Below, in pieces: positions 7,656 through 15,235 of a stretch of DNA of 26,247 bases (position 1 is the stretch's first letter; the number at the start of each line of letters is the position of its first letter). This DNA comes from PXAH01 sp964605645 (GTDB taxonomy: Bacteria; Omnitrophota; Gorgyraeia; Duberdicusellales; 4484-171). The translations under genes and the position numbers were made by a program. The notes beneath the pieces are model-generated. The model was not told the DNA's origin. It made no database searches and saw only the letters and a list, made by a program, of their open reading frames with translations. The DNA is taken from assembly GCA_964605645.1 (NCBI GenBank), contig CAZSDJ010000023.1:1-26247 (forward strand), read 5' to 3'.

Positions 7656-7666
7656 TTTTTATTTAC

Positions 7667-7745
7667 GCATAACAATTAATACACGGAATCCGCATTTTCT
7701 GGAATTTCTTTATAACCTTGTCCCTAGCTCCACTTCCTGCTATGC
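7667..7745 (-). repeat. Possible proximal attC of the cassette cluster
   Basis: GTTATGC at 7667-7673 (minus strand) is identical to the best attC core. GCATAGC at 7739-7745 is one base from GCATAAC. It carries an in-frame TAG ending a short ORF remnant, as the other sites carry TAA. The 79-bp length fits, but inner stem pairing is poor (only GGAA/TTCC is obvious). It could be a decayed attC or, less likely, an attI remnant. The flanking 7746-7901 contains no supported gene. Confidence 0.4.
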
Positions 7746-7901
7746 CCTAAGTACGTCCTCTTGCGTCAAAGTGAAGAAATGCCGCAAGGTCATTGCCAGA
7801 GTATTACACTCAAAATAATATTATAAAACTTTAGGATTCCGGTCTTTCTCAGTTGGTTTATAGCTTAATTATAGACCTCTGGCCGGATAAATCAAGTAAG
7901 G

Positions 7902-9197
7902 TCAATCTGGTTCAAGGACCTCTCCGTCTTCCAAAATCTGCACATTTTTAAAATATTCAGGATATCTTTCTTTGTCAAAAGTATGGATGGGAATCAGTTT
8001 TTTATAGTTCAGGGCATTAGCAAACTTCTTTAAATCTTCTAATTCAGCATGACCGCTTGTATGAACTGACTCTACAATTAAGCCTTTTTCATTGCAAAAA
8101 TTCTTAAAATCCTCAGTCAGATACCCATCCCACATTGAATAAATGATCTTTGATCCTTTTATCGAATTAATATTTTTTAGAATACGTGGAAAAACAGAAT
8201 TGTCTCTTGCTAACATCAAAATTCTATCCTTTTTATTATTTATTTCTTCCATATTAATTTTTCGCTCATTGTACAGATACAGCAAATCTTTTTTATTATT
8301 ATTCGCTAATGCATCAGCGTGGTGTTTTAAAAATTTAACCCTGATATTTTTCCAGTCAAATCGCGGAATTCCTTTTGATATTTTATTAAGCTTATCCAAA
8401 ATAAAAGCAGTATATAAATCAATAACAAATATTGAATCTGTTTTGAGGCACGCTCTATACGCTGAAACAAGCCTATCAATATTTTGAGATGAAACAAAGA
8501 GAAACGTAACAGCACTGCTCTCTTTAAGAATCTTTATGATACGACTCTCTATTTCTTCCTCATTATTGTAAAACTGTTCGCTCCTGCCGAGCATAGATCC
8601 TTCCATTAAAAGACAATCTATATCCTTGGGCGGATTCTCAACCGTCTGTTTAAATAATATGCTCTTTCTTCCATGCCCCCTGAAGTCACCGGAATAAAAT
8701 AATCGCTTACCCTCAGCTTCGATTAAAAAAGCTAAGGCATCAAAAGCAGAATGGTCTACAAGGTAGGGAGTTACCTTGAAATCTTTAATAACGAAAGGTT
8801 CCCGAGCACGCACAAGTTTAGCATTAAAATTCCTGGCTTTTCTATAAACAAAAAAATTTGTAATATCAACTAATTCCTTTGCTCCCTCGCTCAAATAAAT
8901 GGGTATGTCTCGATGGACATAGTCTAAGAGTCCGTAATGATCTAGATGTGAATGAGATATCAAAATCGCATCTATCGCTTTATTTTCATCTTTATACAGG
9001 CCGTCAATCTCCGGTAGAATAGAAAGTTGTTTTAGCTCTTTGACTGATTTCCCTTTTAAAATACCCGGATCAAATCTTTCTTTATTTTTCTTTACTAACG
9101 GCATCCCGAAATCAATCAGAATTCTTGAATTAACTGTACTTAGCTCAACACAGCTACCTCCGATTTCTTTTGTCCCGCGGTGGATTATGAGTTGCAT
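7902..9197 (-). CDS. Beta-CASP / RNase J-like metallo-beta-lactamase nuclease
   Basis: A 431-residue metallo-beta-lactamase-fold hydrolase. EIGGSCVEL near the start matches RNase J-type proteins. The zinc motif HSHLDH is at 82-87, the third His at 149 (LVDHSAF), and the metal Asp at 171 (YSGDFRGHGR). A beta-CASP insertion (about 200-360) is followed by HTSGHA (379-384) and LIPIHT (His405). It is shorter than full RNase J (about 550 residues) and lacks the C-terminal domain. RNA or DNA hydrolysis is expected. The ATG at 9195-9197 overlaps the end of the PD-(D/E)XK gene by 13 bases, and TAGAG upstream is a weak ribosome-binding site. Coupling with a nuclease and a TPR protein suggests a specialised role rather than housekeeping RNA decay. 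Confidence 0.85.
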   Translation of the reverse strand: MQLIIHRGTKEIGGSCVELSTVNSRILIDFGMPLVKKNKERFDPGILKGKSVKELKQLSILPEIDGLYKDENKAIDAILISHSHLDHYGLLDYVHRDIPIYLSEGAKELVDITNFFVYRKARNFNAKLVRAREPFVIKDFKVTPYLVDHSAFDALAFLIEAEGKRLFYSGDFRGHGRKSILFKQTVENPPKDIDCLLMEGSMLGRSEQFYNNEEEIESRIIKILKESSAVTFLFVSSQNIDRLVSAYRACLKTDSIFVIDLYTAFILDKLNKISKGIPRFDWKNIRVKFLKHHADALANNNKKDLLYLYNERKINMEEINNKKDRILMLARDNSVFPRILKNINSIKGSKIIYSMWDGYLTEDFKNFCNEKGLIVESVHTSGHAELEDLKKFANALNYKKLIPIHTFDKERYPEYFKNVQILEDGEVLEPD

Positions 9198-10048
9198 AAT
9201 GCTCTAGTATCTAAATGCCTTTTTATTTCTTTGACTCCGCTTTTTCTCCGCCTGATTTCAATAATAATAACATCCAAAATTTCATTTTGTTGAATAATTG
9301 AAATGAGGGATTTGTGTTTATTATCGCCTATCAGCGCCGGATGAAAACTTTCAGCAATTAGGTATACCGCTACCTTATTACGCACAATCTGTTTATTGCT
9401 GATAAACTTATAATCAGATATATGGCGCTTAAAAAGATGGCAGAATATGCCATAATCTATCACCTGTATAAATAAATCCAGAGGATTGTTCTTACCAGCT
9501 TTCAATTCAATTACCGATAATTGGTTGTTTTTATTTACGGTTAATATATCTACCCAGAACTTTCTGCTTATTCTGGATTTTTCGCATGGCTCCCCGTCAA
9601 ATATATTCGCCGGAAATTGTCGTAGCCCCCTGTCGTGTCCGCTAAAAACGAATTCATCAGGGAAATATTTATTAAGATTATTAAATATATCTTTTTCCAG
9701 CTTTGACTCTGTTTTGTCTTTAGTGCCACGTTCCTTAAACGGGTACTCACAGCTATATGTTTTATATATACCTTCATTTATTTTTCTAATTATACTTTCA
9801 GCTTTTAAAGAACTATCGGGCATGAAGGTAATATTTTTAATGATTTTCGGTAGGAAGTATGATCGCAGAATCATCGTTTGGTCTCTAAAATCTAAATCCA
9901 CGATATTAGATGTCCCTAATTTGAATTTTCGCTCATTTAGTAAATAGCAAATTCCCCACAAGTCGAGATTATAATTACTATTTAGAATATATCTAGCGTT
10001 TGTACCATCTTGAAATGGTGTAAATATGATGTTCTTTGGGTACTTCAT
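9185..10048 (-). CDS. PD-(D/E)XK nuclease-like protein
   Basis: A 287-residue protein. The C-terminal half holds a PD-(D/E)XK active site: helix Glu114/Glu118 (TESKLEKDI), Asp167 in FWVDILTV, and the ExK strand LSVIELKAG (Glu181, Lys183). The following helix contains QVIDYG, a common feature of this superfamily. The N-terminal about 100 residues have no recognised domain and may recognise the substrate or a partner. The ATG at 10046-10048 has a strong AGGAGGG, which itself contains the TAG stop of the TPR gene. This means tight operon coupling. It is most like DUF-type endonucleases of defence loci. The DNA or RNA target cannot be told from sequence. Confidence 0.72.
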   Translation of the reverse strand: MKYPKNIIFTPFQDGTNARYILNSNYNLDLWGICYLLNERKFKLGTSNIVDLDFRDQTMILRSYFLPKIIKNITFMPDSSLKAESIIRKINEGIYKTYSCEYPFKERGTKDKTESKLEKDIFNNLNKYFPDEFVFSGHDRGLRQFPANIFDGEPCEKSRISRKFWVDILTVNKNNQLSVIELKAGKNNPLDLFIQVIDYGIFCHLFKRHISDYKFISNKQIVRNKVAVYLIAESFHPALIGDNKHKSLISIIQQNEILDVIIIEIRRRKSGVKEIKRHLDTRALCNS

Positions 10049-10057
10049 GCTTCCCTC

Positions 10058-10426
10058 CTATGGCGTTACTAATTTTTTAATAATCTCATCCACACATTGT
10101 AGGGCATCTTCGTCATCGGGAAAGAGTTCCAGACCTCTATTAAAAGAAAATAGTGCATCCCAATATTTGCCTTTCTCTTTTAAGGCCACCCCTCTGTTAA
10201 ACCACGCACATATATTTTGTTCGGTTATTTCAAGTACCTTATCAAAGCATTCCATAGCTTCCGGGTCTTTGTTAATTCTCAATAAGCATGCTCCTTCATC
10301 CTCCAAAGCATCCACATTTTTTTGATTAATTTCCAAGGCTTTATCATAACAAGCAATGGCCTCTTCATGCATTTCCGCTTTACTGTAAATTTCCGCTGTT
10401 TCATACCAATTAGTAGATTCTTTCAT
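10058..10426 (-). CDS. TPR repeat protein
   Basis: A 122-residue protein made of about three tetratricopeptide repeats. The first repeat contains AEIYSKAEMHEEAIACYDKAL, the second ACLLRINKDPEAMECFDKVL and the third GVALKEKGKYWDALFSFNRGL. Each has the A-G-Y-A-F-A-P spacing of TPR helices. It has no signal peptide. The ATG at 10424-10426 is preceded by a strong AGGAGA six bases upstream, marking the first gene of an operon with the PD-(D/E)XK and beta-CASP genes. TPRs mediate protein contacts, so it is probably a scaffold or adaptor for the two nucleases. The 121-base region upstream shows no clear promoter. Confidence 0.82.
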   Translation of the reverse strand: MKESTNWYETAEIYSKAEMHEEAIACYDKALEINQKNVDALEDEGACLLRINKDPEAMECFDKVLEITEQNICAWFNRGVALKEKGKYWDALFSFNRGLELFPDDEDALQCVDEIIKKLVTP

Positions 10427-10516
10427 TATTTCTCCTAAAAAGCAATGTTAAGGTAATAAAGCCGTAATAACATAGGATAACACCTGTTGTTCCCAGAATT
10501 TAATACTAAAACTTTA

Positions 10517-10540
10517 GAAAAAAACCACTACCCTCTTTTC
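10517..10540. repeat. Degenerate intergenic repeat copy
   Basis: This segment has an A-run, a CCACTA core and CCCTCTTTTC. It matches the layout of the copies at 12733-12762, 14486-14507, 3032-3055 and 3920-3940 (A-run, variable core, C3-5, T-run). It lies just after the DUF262 gene stop. Confidence 0.3.
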
Positions 10541-10547
10541 ATGCTCT

Positions 10548-12707
10548 TTATTTAGATTTTAACTCTTTTTTTCTTTCTATATATTCATAAATCTCTTTTT
10601 TTATTAATAAAGTTCTTTTTTTAATATCATTAGTAACAAGATTCTCATCTTCTTCTTTTGGGTCAAAATACGAATCAGGAATAGATAGTGCTCCCTGCCA
10701 TTCTTTAAGTTTATTTTCATTCTTTTTAAATTCATGGACTCCCATTATCCAAGTTTTTAACGCTTTTGAATTTTTCGAGATATTGAAGTTTGAATCAAGC
10801 AGCATAGTATTTCCAATATCGTTTGGTGTAATGCCATTATCATCATCATTGACATTATTTTCATATTCACCAAATAATTTTATAAATTTTTTATCTGCTA
10901 TTATATGATCAACATGTAATTTTGTTTTTGACCTCACGACTTTTGACTTTAATTGAATCTTACTATTTGCCCAACGCTTACTATCTAATCTATGCCACAC
11001 CCATAACGCTAAATGATACATGTTTACTCTATTTCTGCTATCTACTTCTAGTTCTTCAATATATTTTTTGGCTCCATTAACTAAATTATCTAACCATCCC
11101 TCCATTAAATTTATAATTATTTTCTCTACTGTATCTATATCTTTTTCATTTTTTAATTTATTCCAAGTCTTATGAATATCTAAAATATACGATTGCATAT
11201 TATTTTTTGCTCTTTTTGCCCAACGTCCTGCCCAAGAACTTAATATTAACCAATAATCCGAATATTTTTTTATACACTCATCCTGTATTTTTTCAAAACT
11301 ATCTTGTTCCAGTTCAGAAAGATTATTTTCTAAATTCCATTTTTTGAAAAGCATACACCATGACCATAAAACATTAAGTGCATATTCAGAATCTACCATT
11401 TCTCTTTTACGCTGAAGATCTAATAAATCCAATATTTCAGCACATCTAGTTATATTCTCTGCAATATCATCCCAATATTTATTAGTATACATGGCCATAG
11501 GTGTTAATATGGAACCGCTTAATAAATCTTTTTCTGACAATACTTTCCCGTTATTATTAAATGCCGACCAAATATTCGATACAGCTCTAACAAGCTCATC
11601 CATATCTTTAATATAGCCTAATTTTTCTAACGAATCTTTGAGCTTATCAAAACAATCAAATGCTTCCTTTCCATTGGTTTTTTCTGAATCCCATTTTCTT
11701 TTTATCCATGCAAATGTTATCTCCTGGCTAGTTAAGACTGTGCCACCACTATTTAATCTTGTGAATATTTGTATAATAGCATCATCATATCTATCCTTAC
11801 CATTATTCATTGTTGGTGAAGAATATTGGCTTGATTCAAATGATTTAAGTTGTAAGCACCCTATTTCCATTTGTTTTGTTGCATATAACATTTCAAACAA
11901 CTGAGGCAGGTATTGTTTAAGGCTCTCTTGCCTTCGATTATCTATTTTATAATCATCAAATAACTTTCCCATTTCAGAGCTATTCTTATATTCTCTTTCT
12001 TTTGGCCTATTAGCTAAATCCCAAAGCCTACTAAATTGAATATATTCTGCAATACCTTTTTTTTCATCATAATGTTGCTTTAATGGATGCATGTAATTTT
12101 TTGGTTTTTTGGTTTTTGACATTGCTTTTTCACCATTGCATATTACCCAATCAAGTACTTCTGTATAATTAATATCCCTAACATCTCCACAAGTTTCTGA
12201 CTGATTAATAAATTCATTAATATTTAAAGATAGTTGAGCAAAACTCCAATGTTTTTTCCAGTATCTTGCTCTAGGACGTTCTCGATTCAATCCATCAGCC
12301 CAATCCCGGTCATACCAATAATATCCATCCGAATCACCCCCGGTAGCAAGTATTAAGCTTTGTAACCTTTGTTGGCCATCCAAAACTAAATGAAATCGTT
12401 GTGGAATCCCTCCTTCGGTATATGTTTTCCCCGCTATGCCATCAACAGTACTTAAATATTGCCAAAATGCTCTTGTAGGTATCTCATGTTCTTGCTCTAC
12501 TTTTAAATCAATCTCCCAAAGTAACAAAGTTCCAAAAGGCCAACCCCTTACCAAAGAATCAATTAATCTTATTACTTGCGTAGGCGTCCATTTAAATGGA
12601 CGCTGTAAATCAGGTAATAATAAAGTAGCTCCCTGAGATTGAGTACCTATTTGAAGAAGTTCTGCTAGTTTTTTATTTTTTATTTCATAAAGATTGTTCT
12701 CTGCCAT
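10548..12707 (-). CDS. DUF262/DUF1524 (GmrSD-like) type IV restriction protein
   Basis: A 719-residue protein with the N-terminal DUF262 (GmrS-like, ParB-related) domain: LLLPDLQRPFKW (30-40), WPFGTLLLWE, and the DGQQR motif at 110-114. The C-terminus has a DUF1524-like HNH core. HVDHI (Asp600-His601) is followed by NDIGNTMLLDSNFNISK, giving the His-Asn metal site. Fused proteins of this type bind NTP and cut modified DNA, such as glucosylated hydroxymethylcytosine in GmrSD. The ligand specificity here is unknown. The ATG at 12705-12707 follows AGGAGG at about ten bases. It is the last gene of a DUF2130 / 119-aa / DUF262 cluster, separated by 81 bases that carry a repeat hairpin. Confidence 0.85.
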   Translation of the reverse strand: MAENNLYEIKNKKLAELLQIGTQSQGATLLLPDLQRPFKWTPTQVIRLIDSLVRGWPFGTLLLWEIDLKVEQEHEIPTRAFWQYLSTVDGIAGKTYTEGGIPQRFHLVLDGQQRLQSLILATGGDSDGYYWYDRDWADGLNRERPRARYWKKHWSFAQLSLNINEFINQSETCGDVRDINYTEVLDWVICNGEKAMSKTKKPKNYMHPLKQHYDEKKGIAEYIQFSRLWDLANRPKEREYKNSSEMGKLFDDYKIDNRRQESLKQYLPQLFEMLYATKQMEIGCLQLKSFESSQYSSPTMNNGKDRYDDAIIQIFTRLNSGGTVLTSQEITFAWIKRKWDSEKTNGKEAFDCFDKLKDSLEKLGYIKDMDELVRAVSNIWSAFNNNGKVLSEKDLLSGSILTPMAMYTNKYWDDIAENITRCAEILDLLDLQRKREMVDSEYALNVLWSWCMLFKKWNLENNLSELEQDSFEKIQDECIKKYSDYWLILSSWAGRWAKRAKNNMQSYILDIHKTWNKLKNEKDIDTVEKIIINLMEGWLDNLVNGAKKYIEELEVDSRNRVNMYHLALWVWHRLDSKRWANSKIQLKSKVVRSKTKLHVDHIIADKKFIKLFGEYENNVNDDDNGITPNDIGNTMLLDSNFNISKNSKALKTWIMGVHEFKKNENKLKEWQGALSIPDSYFDPKEEDENLVTNDIKKRTLLIKKEIYEYIERKKELKSK

Positions 12708-12732
12708 AATTTTTATGCCTCCTTTCTTATTT

Positions 12733-12762
12733 AAAGAAAAAGTCGCTGCCCCCTTTTTCTTT
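12733..12762. repeat. Hairpin copy of the intergenic repeat
   Basis: A perfect 10-bp inverted repeat, AAAGAAAAAG and CTTTTTCTTT, encloses the ten-base loop TCGCTGCCCC. It lies between the 119-aa gene and the DUF262 gene and could attenuate transcription. The A-run, GCTGCCCC and T-run layout matches the other repeat copies in this window. Confidence 0.5.
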
Positions 12763-12788
12763 GTTTTTCAAACTATAATATTAATTTT

Positions 12789-13148
12789 TTACTTTTTTGT
12801 AAAAATAGCTTTCTGCCAATATTGTCGCTTGCCCTCTTTGCTTACTCCTGGTATTTCTTCTCTAGATATCTCATCAAAACCACAATCATAACCAAAAACA
12901 GAAGCAGTGAGCTCCATCTCTGAACGTGTAGTAGGCCCAAAATGATTTTCCGAACCATCCCCTATTTCCAATCCTAATATTTTAATTTTTTCTTCTCCAT
13001 TTTTAAATAAATTAAAAGTTTGTTTAATAAATCTATACCCTCTTGAACGATCTTCTTTTTCTAAATCAGTATGTTTTAAGTTCTGTTTGAGATATTCAAC
13101 TAATAATTGAATTGACTGTTTTGCTTCTTCTCTACTTATATTATCCAC
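12789..13148 (-). CDS. Hypothetical 119-aa protein in a restriction operon
   Basis: I do not recognise this family. The start is GTG at 13146-13148, supported by AGGAGG six bases upstream. The N-terminal half is helical and charged (EEAKQSIQLLVEYLKQNL). The second half has GLEIGDGSENHFGPTTRSEMELTASVFGYDCGFDE, rich in small polar residues, and a basic C-terminus. There is no signal peptide or membrane segment. It lies 33 bases after the DUF2130 gene and 81 bases before the DUF262 gene, all in one direction. It may be an accessory or control protein of the type IV restriction enzyme, which is inference from position only. Confidence 0.65.
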   Translation of the reverse strand: MDNISREEAKQSIQLLVEYLKQNLKHTDLEKEDRSRGYRFIKQTFNLFKNGEEKIKILGLEIGDGSENHFGPTTRSEMELTASVFGYDCGFDEISREEIPGVSKEGKRQYWQKAIFTKK

Positions 13149-13181
13149 AACAAACCTCCTTTATTTTTTAATTATCTCTTA

Positions 13182-14414
13182 TTACTTTTGCTTTTTTTTG
13201 TTACTATCTTTTCCTGATAGTTCCAATTGTTTAATCTTTGGTAAATTTACACCAGCCAAGCCTTCAATATCCCCGCGCATACCCCCAATATTAAGAATAA
13301 CCCGTTCTATTTGTTTATCACGTTTATCCCAAATTTTATTCATGGCTCTTTTTTCCTTATCTAAGTCCGCCTTCATCCCAACAAAAGCTTCTAATATTGC
13401 CTCCACTCTATTCTTGAATTCAACACCTGTAAGATAATTATAAACTAATTCCATTTTGTCAGCCTTACCGTCTTGTAATTTTTTTTCGCGAGATACCTGA
13501 ATCAATACCACCCGTAAAGCTATACCAAGGCTTTCAGCGGAAGATATAGAACTAACCCAAACGCCTTCGATTTGTCGAAAATAGTTTACTCCTTGTGGAA
13601 GCGCTTCTGAAACAATTACTGCTATATTTGCTTTTGCTTCCCTTTGATCGTATTTCATCTTCTGCAACCATTTATCGCTCCAGGTTTTAGTACGTTTGGT
13701 CTCCCATAATATTTTTCCACAAGTTTTTCCGGTATTAGTTCTAACTGTTTGTATTACATCTGCGCCTTTAATCCCGGAAGAAACCGGTTCAATATTGTCA
13801 AAAGGAAATTCTGTTTTTAATCTTTTTTCTAATTCAAGTTCAAGAATTTCTCCTTGTGTTTTCTGTGAACCTTGCTCTGCTTTCCTCTTAAGTTCATCTA
13901 TCTGTTCCCGCATTCCCATAAGTTGTTTGTCTTTTTCCGCATCTTTAAGACGATGCTGTTCTTCATAATTTTTTAAAGTTTCTTCTTTTATTTTTGCTCT
14001 TGCTTCATCAAGTTTTCTTGCAGTTTCAAGCTCCATAGTTTTTGCTTTCTTTTCTAGTTCTCGCTGTTTTTTCCTAAGCTCTAACTCCTGTTCTTGATTT
14101 TTTAATATCTCATTATCCTTTTCCTTCACTTGTGTTTTAAGATCCTCTAGCTCTATTTTGTTTGATCTCTCAGCTTTTTCTTTAGCTTTTCTTTCTGCCT
14201 GCTTTTGAATCATTTCTATTTTATCCGATAATTCTTCTTCCTTCTTTTTGGTTTTTTCCCTTTCTGCTTCTATTCCTTTGTCATACTCTTCCTCTCTCTT
14301 CTTAATTTCCTTTTGAAATTTTTTTGCAACCTTAACTTCTATGTCATGTGATACAGCTTGAGAAAGCTCAAACTCTGCGCCACATTTCGGACATTTTATA
14401 AGACCTTCTGCCAT
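13182..14414 (-). CDS. DUF2130 coiled-coil protein with nuclease-like core
   Basis: A 410-residue protein of the DUF2130 family. The N-terminus has a half zinc ribbon (IKCPKCGAEFELSQA). Residues about 30-190 form a long charged coiled coil. The conserved core begins ELELEKRLKTEFPFD. It continues with GIKGADVIQTV and ILWETKRTKTWSDKWLQKM; the D...ExK arrangement suggests a PD-(D/E)XK fold. A helical tail ends in a lysine-rich stretch. The ATG at 14412-14414 has GGGAGG seven bases upstream. The family is often found near restriction systems, but its function is not established. It leads the cluster with the 119-aa and DUF262 proteins. A weak promoter-like TTGTGT...TATATG lies upstream. Confidence 0.82.
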   Translation of the reverse strand: MAEGLIKCPKCGAEFELSQAVSHDIEVKVAKKFQKEIKKREEEYDKGIEAEREKTKKKEEELSDKIEMIQKQAERKAKEKAERSNKIELEDLKTQVKEKDNEILKNQEQELELRKKQRELEKKAKTMELETARKLDEARAKIKEETLKNYEEQHRLKDAEKDKQLMGMREQIDELKRKAEQGSQKTQGEILELELEKRLKTEFPFDNIEPVSSGIKGADVIQTVRTNTGKTCGKILWETKRTKTWSDKWLQKMKYDQREAKANIAVIVSEALPQGVNYFRQIEGVWVSSISSAESLGIALRVVLIQVSREKKLQDGKADKMELVYNYLTGVEFKNRVEAILEAFVGMKADLDKEKRAMNKIWDKRDKQIERVILNIGGMRGDIEGLAGVNLPKIKQLELSGKDSNKKKQK

Positions 14415-14485
14415 AATAAACCTCCCATATAAAACACAATCTTACTGACACAATATTTAATTATTAGCAAAAAAAAATTCTGTCC

Positions 14486-14507
14486 AAAAAAAAACAGCTG
14501 TCCCCTT
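14486..14507. repeat. Intergenic repeat copy (CAGCTGTCCCC)
   Basis: An A9-CAGCTGTCCCCTTT segment lies in the 119-base gap between the metallopeptidase stop and DUF2130. The same layout occurs at 12733-12762 and 3032-3055. TTCTGTCC just before it (14478-14485) partly repeats the CTGTCC core. Confidence 0.45.
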
Positions 14508-14533
14508 TCCCCTCTTTCTATATTAATCGGTTT

Positions 14534-15235
14534 TCATATCAACCCAAATCTTTCCAGCTTATTTTTTCGCTCTTGCCAATCCGGCATTAAACGTGACAAA
14601 AAAGCATAAAAACGGCTAGTATGATTGGAGTATCTTAAATGGCATAACTCATGCATGATAATGTATTCGACACACTCTTTGGGAGCTTTTATCAATTCCA
14701 AATTTAAGGTCATTTTGTTTTTTGAAGACAAGCAACTACCCCAACGACTTTTCAGCTTTTTAATAACAATGTCAGGTTTATTGAATTTTTTCTTTCTGAA
14801 CGATTCAGAAAGCCTCTCACAGACACTATTAAAATAAAGTTCCGCTTTAAAAAAATACCACCTATAAAGTTCTGAAGCGATTTTTTCTGAATTCTTATAG
14901 GGAACACAAATATAACGGCCTTTCATTTTCACATCGCCTTGACCTTTGCAATTTACCTTAAGGCGATAAGTTCTTCCCAGATAGAGATATGTTTCGCCCC
15001 CCACACACTTCCTCTCTGGCTGCTTTGGTAAAAACGTTTCAAAATAATACTTCTGTTTTTCAATCCAACGGATTCGTTTTTTTACAGCATTATTTATTGT
15101 AGCTAATGTGACAGAACGCGGCGCGCTTACCCTGACACTTTTATCAGGATAAACACTAATGGCTATTTTTTTTCGGTTTTTTCTTTCTAATAAGAAATTA
15201 ATCGCATGGTCTTTATTTTTAATTTCCTGTATCAT
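14534..15235 (-). CDS. YgjP-like zinc metallopeptidase (DUF45)
   Basis: A 233-residue protein of the YgjP/DUF45 (PF01863) family. The C-terminal half has KSRWGSC (162-168) and the zinc motif HELCH (195-199) with a third ligand His205 in YSNHTSRFY. The N-terminal half contains the family-typical LYLGRTYRLKV strand. These proteins are commonly encoded next to hsdR of type I restriction loci, and their substrate is not known. The start ATG at 15233-15235 overlaps the hsdR stop in an ATGA arrangement, so translation is coupled. No transmembrane segment is visible and it is probably cytoplasmic. It may act on a restriction subunit or regulate the complex, which is inference. Confidence 0.9.
   Translation of the reverse strand: MIQEIKNKDHAINFLLERKNRKKIAISVYPDKSVRVSAPRSVTLATINNAVKKRIRWIEKQKYYFETFLPKQPERKCVGGETYLYLGRTYRLKVNCKGQGDVKMKGRYICVPYKNSEKIASELYRWYFFKAELYFNSVCERLSESFRKKKFNKPDIVIKKLKSRWGSCLSSKNKMTLNLELIKAPKECVEYIIMHELCHLRYSNHTSRFYAFLSRLMPDWQERKNKLERFGLI

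Noticed and set aside
7324..7818. A 164-codon plus-strand ORF over the membrane-anchored HEPN gene
   Set aside because: It is antisense to a well-supported gene, with no ribosome-binding site and a Ser/Cys-rich composition typical of a shadow frame.
7746..7901. Short ORF remnant ending at the TAG inside the possible attC
   Set aside because: The open frame is under 30 codons with no recognisable domain. It may be the tail of a decayed cassette gene, but this cannot be supported.
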